A stretch of 64,000 bases of DNA from Marmoricola sp. (GTDB lineage Bacteria; Actinomycetota; Actinomycetes; Propionibacteriales; Nocardioidaceae), in contig JAOPXK010000098.1 of NCBI GenBank assembly GCA_025965195.1, positions 21,335 through 85,334 on the forward strand. The letters run 5' to 3'. This document shows positions 29,205-38,939 of this stretch, piece by piece (positions within the stretch are counted from its first letter, which is position 1; every line of letters starts with the position of its first letter). A program made the translations under genes and the position numbers. The notes under the pieces were generated by a model. That model saw only the letters and a list, made by a program, of their open reading frames with translations. It made no database searches and was not told the origin of the DNA.

Positions 29205-30389
29205 TCAGCGTGGCCCGGAGGCAGGCAGACCGAGGGACTTGGCGATGATGTTCCGCTGGACCTCGGACGTGCCGCCGTAGATCGTGCCGGCGCGGCTCCG
29301 GAGCAGCCGGTCCTGCCAGACGGCGAAGGGGGCGACATCGCTCGCCCCGTCTGCGCCGAAGGCTTCGACCAGCGCACTGAGGAAGCGTTGGTAACCCTCG
29401 CTCCAGATCAGCTTGGACATCGAGGCGAGGACTCCGACGCTGGCTCCCTCCGCGGTCAGCGCGAGGATCCGGTGAGCCATCGCATCAACCACGCGGGCGT
29501 CGATGTGCGCCGCGACCATCGAGTCAGGCACCGCGTCAACACCCGCACTCGGACCGTCGTCCCAGGTGCCCATCAGGTCCTCGAGCCCCTTGGTCTGCTC
29601 CTGCTTGAACGTGAGTGCCCGCTCGATCAGACGAGGCCCGCGCTCGTTGGACAGCGCGAAGTTGGCAACCTGCCAACCGTCTCCGACCGGGCCGATGACG
29701 TCGCAGTCCTGGGCGGTCGCATCGGTGAGGAAGAGTTCGTTGAACTCAGATGAGCCGGTGATGTTGCGCAGCGGCCGGACGTCGACACCGGGTTGGTGCA
29801 TCGGCATCAGCATCATGCTGATCCCCTCGTGACGTTTGCTTCCCTGGCCGGTGCGAGCGAGCACGTAGCACCAGTCGGCGTACTGTCCGCGCGACGTCCA
29901 CAGCTTCTGACCATTGATCCGGTAGACACCGTCGCCTGGATCGTGGGTGGCGGTCGTCGCCAGGCCGGCCAGGTCTGAGCCTGCGGCGGGTTCGGAGAAG
30001 CCCTGACACCAGAGCTCGTCGTGGGCGAGCATCGGCGGAAGGAACCGTTCCTTCTGCTCGACCGTGCCGTACTTCATGATCGTCGGTGCCAGGATGCCGA
30101 TCGCATTGGAGTTCATCGGCTCCGGTGCGCCGCAGCGAACGAGCTCCTCGCAGTACGCCGTCAGTTCCTCGGTGCCCAGTCCCAGACCACCGTGCGCGAC
30201 CGGCCACGAAGGTCCGGCCCAGCCACCGGCGTGCAGCAGCCGCCCCCATGCCCGACGTACTTCCACGACCTCGTCGAAGGTCGATCCGTGCATCGAGTAG
30301 TTGCGCCACTCCTCGGGAAGCTCGGCATCCAGCCACTCCACGAATCGGGCCCGAAACTTCTCCGCGGCAGGCGAGAGAGCGAAGTCCAC
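29205..30389 (-). CDS. Acyl-CoA dehydrogenase family protein
   Basis: MDFALSPAAEKFRARFVEWLDAELP...GFSEPAAGSDLAGLATTA...GTSEVQRNIIAKSLGLP. Confidence 0.93.
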   Translation of the reverse strand: MDFALSPAAEKFRARFVEWLDAELPEEWRNYSMHGSTFDEVVEVRRAWGRLLHAGGWAGPSWPVAHGGLGLGTEELTAYCEELVRCGAPEPMNSNAIGILAPTIMKYGTVEQKERFLPPMLAHDELWCQGFSEPAAGSDLAGLATTATHDPGDGVYRINGQKLWTSRGQYADWCYVLARTGQGSKRHEGISMMLMPMHQPGVDVRPLRNITGSSEFNELFLTDATAQDCDVIGPVGDGWQVANFALSNERGPRLIERALTFKQEQTKGLEDLMGTWDDGPSAGVDAVPDSMVAAHIDARVVDAMAHRILALTAEGASVGVLASMSKLIWSEGYQRFLSALVEAFGADGASDVAPFAVWQDRLLRSRAGTIYGGTSEVQRNIIAKSLGLPASGPR

Positions 30390-30431
30390 GCCGATCCCCC
30401 TAGTCTCCGGTTTTGCGACCTTCCTTGTGTT

Positions 30432-30460
30432 CGCAAAGCGTACACAGTGATCGCCTTGCG
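30432..30460. promoter_or_regulatory. Imperfect inverted repeat upstream of acyl-CoA dehydrogenase gene
   Basis: cgcaaagcg-N11-cgccttgcg (8/9 symmetric). Confidence 0.35.
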
Positions 30461-30601
30461 CACGTTACGCGCGACAGCCGTCTGCGGTCAAGTGGGCCGG
30501 CTCGCTGAATCCGCCGTCGCCAAAGTTGCCGAGCCGAAGCCGTGGATGCCGGCGTACGGACCAGGTCCGCGCGGCACGCGCCGGGATCCGGAAGAGTGTT
30601 G

Positions 30602-31408
30602 CTAGGCGCGTTCGGGCGCGCGATTGGTACCGATCCGAAGGTCCGCCTCTATCTGCCCGGCGGTCTTCAGGAGGGCCGGAAGGAACTGCTGCCGCACGGT
30701 GGCGAGCGGGGTGCGACTGGCGTGCGAGGAGACGTTCGCGGACGCCGCCACCCGGCCTGAGCCATCGCGAATCGGTACGGCGACAGACCGCAGACCCTCT
30801 TCCAGCTCCTGATCCACGATCGACCAGCCCTGCCGGCGCACCCGGGCGATCTCCGCGCGTAGCGACTCCGTATCGACCAGCGTCCGCGGGGCGTGCTGCA
30901 CCAGGACCGCGCTCTCGAAGTACTGGTCCAGCTCGTCGTCATCCAACGCGGCGAGCAGCACCCGCCCCATGGAGGTGGCATGCGCAGGGAACCGGGTCCC
31001 GACACTGATCGCCACGGTCATGATGCGTGCGGTCGGGATCCGGGCGATGTAGATGATGTCGCCGCCATCGAGGACGGATATCGAGCAGGACTCGTGGAGC
31101 TCACTGACGAGCTGCTCCATGTGCGGTTCAGCCACCTGGGTGAGCGAGAAGCTGGACAGGTACGCGTAGCCGAGCTCGAGCACGCGTGGCGTCAGCGAGA
31201 ACAGTCGTCCCTCGAGGCGTGCGTAGCCGAGATCGACCAGAGTCAGCAGGAACCGTCGAGCCGCCGCGCGGGTGAGCCCGGAGTTGCGCGCCACTTCGGC
31301 AAGGCTCAGCGCGGGCTGTTCGGCGCTGAACGAGCGGATGACCGAGAACCCGCGCTCGAGAGACTGCACGAAGTGCACGCCGCGACCTGGGTCGGCAGGT
31401 TCTGGCAT
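30602..31408 (-). CDS. IclR-family transcriptional regulator
   Basis: QSLERGFSVIRSFSAEQPALSLAEVARNSGLTRAAARRFLLTLVDLGYARLEGRLFSLTPRVLELGYAYLSS. Confidence 0.96.
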   Translation of the reverse strand: MPEPADPGRGVHFVQSLERGFSVIRSFSAEQPALSLAEVARNSGLTRAAARRFLLTLVDLGYARLEGRLFSLTPRVLELGYAYLSSFSLTQVAEPHMEQLVSELHESCSISVLDGGDIIYIARIPTARIMTVAISVGTRFPAHATSMGRVLLAALDDDELDQYFESAVLVQHAPRTLVDTESLRAEIARVRRQGWSIVDQELEEGLRSVAVPIRDGSGRVAASANVSSHASRTPLATVRQQFLPALLKTAGQIEADLRIGTNRAPERA

Positions 31409-31434
31409 TACGCCCTCCTGCGAAAACTCGTGAG

Positions 31435-31470
31435 TGTGCGGTTAGTGAACGGACGCTCACTATCCGCACA
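31435..31470. promoter_or_regulatory. Candidate IclR operator (palindrome between divergent genes)
   Basis: tgtgcggttagtga-N8-tcactatccgcaca; 13 of 14 positions symmetric. Confidence 0.6.
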
Positions 31471-31602
31471 GGTTAGCGACATTCGGCGATTCCGGTCAAG
31501 GACGGTTGACCACTGGACGCCGCACGAACTACCGTTCGCGTAGTGCCCAACTGTTCGTCTACCGCACACACCGGAATGTACGCGAGGGGAAGAAACGGTC
31601 CC

Positions 31603-33819
31603 ATGAATTCCCGACTTCGTGTAGTCGATGCGTCGGAATCGGTCGCAGGACAGTTCTGCGGCAAGCTCTTCGCGGAGTCCGGTGCAACTGTCGCGCTCGC
31701 CGAGCCCCCGCCCGGCTCGGTGCTGCGCGCCCGACCATCCCTGTTCGCGTATCTGAACTCCGCCAAGCGTGCGACGCGGCAGGAGCTGCCCGTTGACACC
31801 CTCGAGACAACTGACGTATTGATCCTCTCCGCTGCGTCCACCTTCGAGCTCGGTGCCCGTGTCCCGTCCGGTCTCATCGTCTGCACGATCACTGAGTTCG
31901 GAGCAGGGCCACGTGCCTCGTGGTCCGGGTCCGAGCTGATCCACCAGGCGCTGTCCGGGCTGGCCTACACGACCGGCGAACGCGGTCGGGATCCTCTTTA
32001 CGGCTTCGGCCAGCGTGCGTACTACTCGGCAGGCGCGGCCGCCTTCGCCACCTCGATGGCGGCGGTGATCGAGCGAACCTCGTCCGGTTCAGGTCAGGAC
32101 GTCGAGGTTTCGGTGGCCGAGACGGCAGCCAGCATGGCGATGAACATGGTGGCCCAGCACGAGTACAACGGCACCTACTCCCGCCGATCCGAGTACCCGG
32201 GCCCGCTGGCCAAGCTCCGCTGCGGCGATGGCTGGATCGTCGTGTTCGTGACACCCGGTCGATGGCCCGGAGTCTGTGCCGCCTTCGGAATGCAGGAGTT
32301 GCGCGATGATCCCCGGTTCGCGACGGGCGCGGCCCTCATCGAGAACTGGACGAGCGCCACCGCTGCGATGGCGGCTGCGGTGGCCACCGACCACGTGCAG
32401 GAGCTCGTACGCCGCGGCCAGGCCGCAGGCTTCGCGGTCGCTGCTGTCCTGGATGTCGCCGGCGTTCTCGACGCGATGGAGCCGGAGCAACGAGCTCGTT
32501 GGGAGCAGATCAGCGCCCCGCCGCTGGACGACGCCGTACTTCTCGACGTCGCAGGGCAGGGGCGGTCGTCCTCGTCGCGGATCACGCGCAGCCGTGCCCG
32601 CGGTCCCGCCCAGAGCCAGCGACCTGCACCACTCAAGGGCCTGCGCGTCCTCGAGCTCACGACCGCGTGGGCAGGGCCGATGACCGGTCGCTCGTTGGCG
32701 TTCCTCGGTGCTGAAGTCATCAAGGTCGAGTCCCGGGCGAGCATCGACGCCTGGCGAGGACCGCTGGAAGGCGGCGACGTACGCCGATATCCGGGCCTGG
32801 TCCGTGGCGCTCGTCCCTATGACCGCAGTGCCACGTTCAACAGCCAGAACACCGACAAGCGATCGGTCGAGCTCGACCTCAAGAGCGCGGACGGCCTGAC
32901 GGCCATGCGGCACCTCGTCGAGCGCAGCGACGTGCTCATCTGCAACATCGCGCCCGGCGCGCTCACCCGTCTGGGCCTGGACTACCCCGGCCTGGTGAAG
33001 CTCAACGCGGGACTGGTGCTGCTGGAGATCACCGGCTTCGGAGCATCCGGGGCGATGTCACGTCACGTGGCCGTCGGTCCGACGGTCGAGGCGAGCGCCG
33101 GCATGATGACCCTGCTCGGCTACGGCGACGGCATCCCGCAGAACACCGGGGGCGCCTATCTGGATCCGGTGGCCGCGCTTGTCGGCACGGGCGCGGTGCT
33201 CTCCGCGTTGGCCGGTCGGGCCGGTAGCGGGCACGGCGCGCACATCGAGCTCAGCCTCCGTGAGCTCGCGCTGTCCTGGATCGGTGAGTACCTCGTCGAG
33301 TCGCTCGCGACAGGGCGGAAGGCGCCGGCTCTCGGCAACCGCGCGCCCGATGCCGCACCCCACGGCGTCTACCGGTGCGCCGGGGACGACGAGTGGATCG
33401 GGATCGCAGTGACGAACGATGCGCAGTGGCAGGCGTTGTGTGGCGTCCTGGGCCGCATCGACCTGGCCGAGGACCCGCTGTTGATGACAGCGAGCGGCCG
33501 CCACGCCGAGCACGAGAGGATCGACGCGGAGATCCGCAGCTGGTGCCTCGGGCGCGACAAGCACCTCGCAGCAGATCAGCTCCAGGCCGCCGGCATCGCG
33601 GCCGCCGGTCTCGCGACCGGCGCCGATCTCGCCAGCGACCCGCACCTCATCGCACGTGGCTTCCTGCACGAGCTCCATCACCCCGAGACGGGGATCCACC
33701 GTTACCCGGGCCTGCCGTACCGACTGCTCGACTCGCCCGGATCGGTCTCCCGGGCAGCGCCAACCCTGGGACAGGACAACGCCTACGTGCTGCAGGATCT
33801 GCTGGCTCAGCGCCCGTAG
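31603..33819 (+). CDS. Tandem-domain CaiB/BaiF CoA-transferase (two family III domains in one polypeptide)
   Basis: Second domain LKGLRVLELTTAWAGPMTGRSLAFLGAEVIKVESRASIDAWRG...NTDKRSVELDLKSADGLTAMRHLVERSDVLICN; first domain RLRVVDASESVAGQFCGKLFAESGATVALAE. Confidence 0.88.
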   Translation: MNSRLRVVDASESVAGQFCGKLFAESGATVALAEPPPGSVLRARPSLFAYLNSAKRATRQELPVDTLETTDVLILSAASTFELGARVPSGLIVCTITEFGAGPRASWSGSELIHQALSGLAYTTGERGRDPLYGFGQRAYYSAGAAAFATSMAAVIERTSSGSGQDVEVSVAETAASMAMNMVAQHEYNGTYSRRSEYPGPLAKLRCGDGWIVVFVTPGRWPGVCAAFGMQELRDDPRFATGAALIENWTSATAAMAAAVATDHVQELVRRGQAAGFAVAAVLDVAGVLDAMEPEQRARWEQISAPPLDDAVLLDVAGQGRSSSSRITRSRARGPAQSQRPAPLKGLRVLELTTAWAGPMTGRSLAFLGAEVIKVESRASIDAWRGPLEGGDVRRYPGLVRGARPYDRSATFNSQNTDKRSVELDLKSADGLTAMRHLVERSDVLICNIAPGALTRLGLDYPGLVKLNAGLVLLEITGFGASGAMSRHVAVGPTVEASAGMMTLLGYGDGIPQNTGGAYLDPVAALVGTGAVLSALAGRAGSGHGAHIELSLRELALSWIGEYLVESLATGRKAPALGNRAPDAAPHGVYRCAGDDEWIGIAVTNDAQWQALCGVLGRIDLAEDPLLMTASGRHAEHERIDAEIRSWCLGRDKHLAADQLQAAGIAAAGLATGADLASDPHLIARGFLHELHHPETGIHRYPGLPYRLLDSPGSVSRAAPTLGQDNAYVLQDLLAQRP

Positions 33820-33831
33820 CGCTCAGCCCAA

Positions 33832-33870
33832 GGAGCGGTTCGCCGACGGGGGACGCCGACGAACCGCTCC
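33832..33870. terminator. Bidirectional hairpin between convergent genes
   Basis: ggagcggttcg-N17-cgaaccgctcc, 11-bp perfect arms. Confidence 0.65.
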
Positions 33871-33906
33871 GGTCACTGAGGTCGTGTCACTCTCAGCGGG
33901 TCGCGG

Positions 33907-35073
33907 TCACGACCCACAGGTGACGTCGCCGATCGGCGCCAGCACCCCCGACTTGACCTGGAGGGCCTGCTCACACCCATACGGGTTGTGCTTCGTCGGT
34001 GACATCGTCGCCTGCCCGATGAACACGCCCGAGCTGATGTTCGTCGCATTCAACGCGCTCAGGAAGCTGCTTCGCGTCAGGTCCTTGCCAGCCGCCTTGA
34101 GCGCTGCGACCACGATCTGACCGACCGCGAGGCCCTCCTGTGAGAGCGGTCCAGGTGTGATGCTCGGTGCGTACTGCTTCAGGATGTCGTTGGCCTTGAC
34201 GACCTCGGGATCCGCCGGGTCGGTCTTGAAGCCGGTGACCGTGACGACGCCATCGGCCTGTGCACCCGCGGTCGACAAGAAGCTCGAGTCGACGGATGCG
34301 TTGTTGGAGATGAACGGGACCTGCCAGTTCTGGCCACGCGCCTCGGAGACGGCGAGGGCGAGGTACTTGGGTACGCCGTTGAAGATGATCACCTGGGCGC
34401 CGGCGTTCTTCAGGGCCACGATCTGTGACGAGAGATCGGGATCGGTGAGAAGGAACGTGCTCTGCTTGACCAGAAGCGACCCGAACGCAGGCGTCAGCAG
34501 GGACAGCTCGTTCGTTGCCGAGTCGTTGTTCTCGGCCAGGAATCCGACCTTCTTACCCGGGTAGGTCGCCTTCACGTAGGCGATCTGCTCGTTGATGTCG
34601 GCGTCGAGTGGCGCCAGTCCCTCGAAGATGTAGGGCAGGATCGGGCTGACCATCGTGGGGTCACCGCTCGCCATGATCGACGGCACCTTCTCGGTGTTCA
34701 GTCGCTGATAGACGGCCTGGCTGGTCTTGGTCCCGACGTTGCCGGTGATTGCGAAGACCTTGTCCTGGGTCACGAGCTTCTCGGTCTGAGGAACGGTCTT
34801 GCTCGGGTCGTAGGCGTCGTCGAGGACCGTGAAGTCGATCTTCCGTCCGTTGATACCACCCGCGGCATTGGTGTAGTCGAAGTAGGCCTTGATGCCGGTC
34901 GTGACATCGCCGAAGCTCGCCGACGCGCCGGACTGCGGCGACACGGCACCGAGGTGAATCGTCGTGGACGTGACACCGTCCTCGGACGAGCTGCCCGCCT
35001 TCTTGCTGCTACAGCCGGCGAGAGCCACTGCTGTGACCGCGACGAGGCAGATGAGTGCTTGTTTCCTGGGCAT
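33907..35073 (-). CDS. ABC transporter substrate-binding lipoprotein, branched-chain amino acid (Leu/Ile/Val) type
   Basis: Lipobox LAGCSSK; IHLGAVSPQSGASASFGDVTTGIKAYFDYTNAAGGINGRKIDFTVLDDAYDPSKTV. Confidence 0.93.
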   Translation of the reverse strand: MPRKQALICLVAVTAVALAGCSSKKAGSSSEDGVTSTTIHLGAVSPQSGASASFGDVTTGIKAYFDYTNAAGGINGRKIDFTVLDDAYDPSKTVPQTEKLVTQDKVFAITGNVGTKTSQAVYQRLNTEKVPSIMASGDPTMVSPILPYIFEGLAPLDADINEQIAYVKATYPGKKVGFLAENNDSATNELSLLTPAFGSLLVKQSTFLLTDPDLSSQIVALKNAGAQVIIFNGVPKYLALAVSEARGQNWQVPFISNNASVDSSFLSTAGAQADGVVTVTGFKTDPADPEVVKANDILKQYAPSITPGPLSQEGLAVGQIVVAALKAAGKDLTRSSFLSALNATNISSGVFIGQATMSPTKHNPYGCEQALQVKSGVLAPIGDVTCGS

Positions 35074-35083
35074 GCAGTACTCC

Positions 35084-36328
35084 CTAGTAAGACGTGATTG
35101 CAGGATGTGGGTCTTCCGGAGCGTCCAGGCGCACGATCGGTGGCCTGTCTGCCTGGGCTTGAACTACGTCGGTGGAACGGTTGTGACCGCCCCGCAGGCG
35201 CTGGGTGAGTCGTGACCAGTCGCTCTTGTCGCTGAAGATCCCGATAATTCCCTTGGGCGCAAAGATGACGACGAGGATGAGCAGGATCGCGTAGACGGCT
35301 GCCTGGGGAATCGACAGCGCGACGCCGTTCACCGTCGTCGCAAATCCGATCGTCTGGACGTTGGTGGAGAGTTCGTAGATGACCACGGCGCCGACGAATG
35401 CGCCCGAGATCGTGGAGAGCCCACCGACGACGATGATCGTCAGGAACTGGATGCTGTAGAACAGCCCGAAGCTGTCTGCGCTGACGAAACCGATGGTCAT
35501 CGCGTAGAGCCCGCCCGCGAGTCCCGCCCAGAATGATCCGACCGCGAACGCGAGGACCTTGTAACGAGTCAGGTCCACGCCGATCCCCTTCGCCGCGATC
35601 GGGCTGTCGCGCAGTGCGCGCAGGGCTCTGCCGATCCGGCCGGAGAGCAGGTTCCAGCTGATGCAGACGGCGATGATCGCCATCACCACCGTGACGTAGT
35701 AGCCCCACTGGTCGGTGTCCAGCCAGTCGGCGAACGCACCGGGCGGCTGTGGCTGGTTGACGATGATGCCGTTCACCCCGTTGGTGATCGACTTGTAGTG
35801 CAGCAACAGCACCGGACCTGCCAGGGCGACTGCGCTGGTGAGTACGGCGAGGTACACGCCGTCGAACCGCAGCGCGAGGACGCCCAGCAGGAGACCGGCG
35901 GCTGCGGCGACCAGGCCGGCCAGCGGGAGCGTGAGCAGGATGGGCCAGCCGTGCTTGGAGGCGAGGATCGCCGTGACGTACGCGCCCAGTCCGATGAAGA
36001 TGCCCTGCGCCAGGTTGAGCTGCCCGGTCCAGCCGGTGATGAGGTCCAGACCCAGCGCGGCGATCGCGAGGATCAGGATCTGCGTCAGCTCGGTCACCCC
36101 GATGGAGTTCTGTGCGAGGAACACGAGCGGGACGAGCGGACCCAGCGCCGCGTATCGATGGTCACCTCGCGACAGCCGTGCGACGACGACGCCGCCCACG
36201 TAGGCGAAGAGCACGACGAGATAGCCGTTCAGTGGCGTCGGGAACAGCACCTCGTTGAGCAACCACGTGACCAGTGCACTGATGACCAGCCCGACCAGTC
36301 GCGGGTGCCCGTGCAGAACCGACCTCAT
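35084..36328 (-). CDS. ABC transporter permease, LivM type
   Basis: LGLDLITGWTGQLNLAQGIFIGLGAYVTAILA...GRALRALRDSPIAAKGIGVDLTRYKVLAFAVGSFWAGLAG. Confidence 0.94.
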   Translation of the reverse strand: MRSVLHGHPRLVGLVISALVTWLLNEVLFPTPLNGYLVVLFAYVGGVVVARLSRGDHRYAALGPLVPLVFLAQNSIGVTELTQILILAIAALGLDLITGWTGQLNLAQGIFIGLGAYVTAILASKHGWPILLTLPLAGLVAAAAGLLLGVLALRFDGVYLAVLTSAVALAGPVLLLHYKSITNGVNGIIVNQPQPPGAFADWLDTDQWGYYVTVVMAIIAVCISWNLLSGRIGRALRALRDSPIAAKGIGVDLTRYKVLAFAVGSFWAGLAGGLYAMTIGFVSADSFGLFYSIQFLTIIVVGGLSTISGAFVGAVVIYELSTNVQTIGFATTVNGVALSIPQAAVYAILLILVVIFAPKGIIGIFSDKSDWSRLTQRLRGGHNRSTDVVQAQADRPPIVRLDAPEDPHPAITSY

Positions 36329-37206
36329 ACCCGCACCTCGATCTGCCGGCCGAAGAGTCCCTGAGGACGGACCAGGAGGATGAGCACCAGGACGATGAAC
36401 GTGGCCGCCAGGCTGAGGTCCGAGCCGATCCACGAGACACTGCTGACCAGGGCGTTCGTCACTCCCATCACCAGCCCGCCGATCACCGCGCCGACCGGGC
36501 TGGTCATTCCACCGATGACGGCGGCCGCGAAGGCGTAGAGCAGGACGCCCTGCATCATGTTCGGATCGAGCAGCAGTCGATTCGCAGCGAGCATTCCGGC
36601 GATCGCGCCCACCGCCGCCGAGAGCCCCCAGCCCAGGGACAGGATCCGCCCGTTGCTGATGCCCATCAGCGCCGAAGCCATCGGGTTCGACGTGACGGCG
36701 CGCATCGCCAGCCCCACCTTGGTGAACCGGAACACGATCCCGACAAAGGCCATGGAGATCAGGGAGACCCCGAAGATGCCGATGCTGACCCAGCTGATGT
36801 AGGTACCGAGGACATGCACGGAGCCGCTCGGGAACGGACTGCGGAAGGGGCGCACGTCGGAGTGCCAGAACTTCAACGACAGTGCGTTGAAGAGCAGGAA
36901 CAACCCGAGCGTCACGATCACGACCGTGAGGTGCGGCTGATTCTGGACGGGGCGGATCGCGACCCGCTCGACGACGGCACCGAGCAGGAACGCCGCAAGC
37001 ACGGCGAGAAGGAAACCCACCCAGTAGGGCATGCCCACCGACACGACGAAGGACCAGCCGATGTACGTCGAGAAGGTGGCCATCTCACCCTGAGCGAAGT
37101 TCAGGATGCCGGTCGAGCGATAGATCAGCACGAGGCCCAGCGCGATCGAGCCGTAGACGCTGCCGATCGCGAGACCACTGGTGATCAGCTGCAAGTCGAG
37201 ATGCAT
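36325..37206 (-). CDS. ABC transporter permease, LivH type
   Basis: GLAIGSVYGSIALGLVLIYRSTGILNFAQGEMATFSTYIGW...GLAMRAVTSNPMASALMGIS. Confidence 0.95.
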   Translation of the reverse strand: MHLDLQLITSGLAIGSVYGSIALGLVLIYRSTGILNFAQGEMATFSTYIGWSFVVSVGMPYWVGFLLAVLAAFLLGAVVERVAIRPVQNQPHLTVVIVTLGLFLLFNALSLKFWHSDVRPFRSPFPSGSVHVLGTYISWVSIGIFGVSLISMAFVGIVFRFTKVGLAMRAVTSNPMASALMGISNGRILSLGWGLSAAVGAIAGMLAANRLLLDPNMMQGVLLYAFAAAVIGGMTSPVGAVIGGLVMGVTNALVSSVSWIGSDLSLAATFIVLVLILLVRPQGLFGRQIEVRV

Positions 37207-37215
37207 GTATCGGCC

Positions 37216-37923
37216 TCAGTATCCGAGGTAGGAGCGGCGGAGGGATTCGTCACCTTGCATGGCGACGCTCGAGCCTTCTACGACCACACGCCCCGCCTCG
37301 AGCACGTACGCGTACGAGGCGATGGACAGCGCCGTCTCGGCGTCCTGCTCGACCAGCAGGACCGAGAGCCGCATGTCGTCGCAGATGCGCCGCAGGATGC
37401 TGAACACCTGCTGGACGACCAGCGGAGCCAGTCCCAGCGACGGCTCGTCGAGCAGCAGCATCGCCGGACTCGACATCAGTGCCCGCGCGATCACCAGCAT
37501 CTGCTGCTCGCCACCCGACAGCGTTCCCGCCGCTTGGTCCCGGCGCTCGGCAAGGACCGGGAAGTACTCGTACATCCGGTCGATGTCGGACCGGACGGCG
37601 TGGCGGTTCCGGCGCAGGTAGGCACCGAGGCGCAGGTTGTCGTACACCGACAGTCCGGCGAACACCTCCCGGCCTTCGGGCACCTGACAGATACCGGCAC
37701 GCACGATCCGGTGCGGTGGCAGCTTGCTGATCACGCCACCACCCCAGGCAATGTCCCCGGAGGCACACGGAAGCAGCCCCGAGATCGCCTTCAGGACCGT
37801 GGTCTTCCCCGCTCCGTTCGCGCCCAGCAGCGCCACGACCTGCTGTTCCTCGACGCGAATCGACACTCGGTCGACAGCGACGACCGGGCCGTAGCGCACC
37901 ACGATGTCTCGAAGCTCAAGCAT
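37216..37923 (-). CDS. ABC transporter ATP-binding protein, LivF type
   Basis: LLGANGAGKTTVLKAISGLLP...LSGGEQQMLVIARALMSSPAMLLLDEPSLGLAPLV. Confidence 0.96.
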   Translation of the reverse strand: MLELRDIVVRYGPVVAVDRVSIRVEEQQVVALLGANGAGKTTVLKAISGLLPCASGDIAWGGGVISKLPPHRIVRAGICQVPEGREVFAGLSVYDNLRLGAYLRRNRHAVRSDIDRMYEYFPVLAERRDQAAGTLSGGEQQMLVIARALMSSPAMLLLDEPSLGLAPLVVQQVFSILRRICDDMRLSVLLVEQDAETALSIASYAYVLEAGRVVVEGSSVAMQGDESLRRSYLGY

Positions 37924-38701
37924 CGTCAGTCACCTTGGTCCCGAGGTAGGCCTCGATGACTGCAGGGTCGCGCTGCACTTCTTCGGGGCGACCATCTGCG
38001 ATGACCCGGCCGAAGTTCAGCACGCAGACCCGATCGCACAGTTCCATCACCATCGCCACGTGGTGCTCGACGAGCAGTACGGCGGTGTTGAACTCCGCCC
38101 GGATCGTGCGAATGACGGTCGCCAGCTCGGCCAGCGCCTCCACGTTGAGGCCAGCTGCGGGCTCGTCCAGGAGCAGCAGCCGTGGAGCCGAGACCAGTGC
38201 TCGGGCTATGTCGACACGCTTCTGGACGCCGTACGGCAGCTCGGTGGCCATCCGGTCCCAGTACTGCTCGATGGAGAAGAAGTCCGCGACCTCTCGCGCG
38301 TGTGCGATCTCGACCGCCTCGGCACGGCGCACGCTCGGCAGCCGCAGCGCGCTCGACAGCGCGCCCATGGTCCGGCGTCGGGAGTGTTGTCCGGCCAGCA
38401 ACGTCTCCGCGACCGTCATGGACTTGAACAGCTCGAGCCCCTGGAACGTCCTGGCGATGCCGAGTGCCGCGATCTCGTGTGGCGCGACCGAGGTGAGATC
38501 GACGCCGCCGGCCAGCAACCGACCGCGCTGCGGGCGAACGAACCGACTGACGCAGTTGAAGGCCGTGGTCTTGCCGGCGCCGTTCGGTCCGATCAGACCG
38601 ACGATCTCGCGCTCGCCGACCGAGAACGAGACATCGTCGAGGGCACGGACGCCACCGAAGGCGACGGATACACCGTCGAACTCGAGCGTCGAAGCAGTCA
38701 C
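37916..38701 (-). CDS. ABC transporter ATP-binding protein, LivG type
   Basis: IGPNGAGKTTAFNCVSRFVRP...LPYGVQKRVDIARALVSAPRLLLLDEPAAGLN; GTG start. Confidence 0.95.
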   Translation of the reverse strand: MTASTLEFDGVSVAFGGVRALDDVSFSVGEREIVGLIGPNGAGKTTAFNCVSRFVRPQRGRLLAGGVDLTSVAPHEIAALGIARTFQGLELFKSMTVAETLLAGQHSRRRTMGALSSALRLPSVRRAEAVEIAHAREVADFFSIEQYWDRMATELPYGVQKRVDIARALVSAPRLLLLDEPAAGLNVEALAELATVIRTIRAEFNTAVLLVEHHVAMVMELCDRVCVLNFGRVIADGRPEEVQRDPAVIEAYLGTKVTDDA

Positions 38702-38895
38702 TGCAGGTCCTGTCTGTCCGTGGCGGCAATTCCGCGAGGCCGGGTGGCGATCCAGACCTTCGGAGGCCGATTGCTCGATTCTCAAAGTGTTCGTAGATCG
38801 CACGGAGTGCTCGCTGTCCGCACACCGTACGCGGACGTGGTCGGCCGGTCAAGGGTCTGGCGCAACCGCTCGCAATAGGTACACTATGCGCATAG

Positions 38896-38914
38896 TTGTG
38901 CGGCTACCGCACAA
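38896..38914. promoter_or_regulatory. Perfect palindrome upstream of CoA-transferase subunit genes
   Basis: ttgtgcgg-cta-ccgcacaa. Confidence 0.55.
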
Positions 38915-38939
38915 TGCCCGATTTTCGAGAGGGGCCCCT

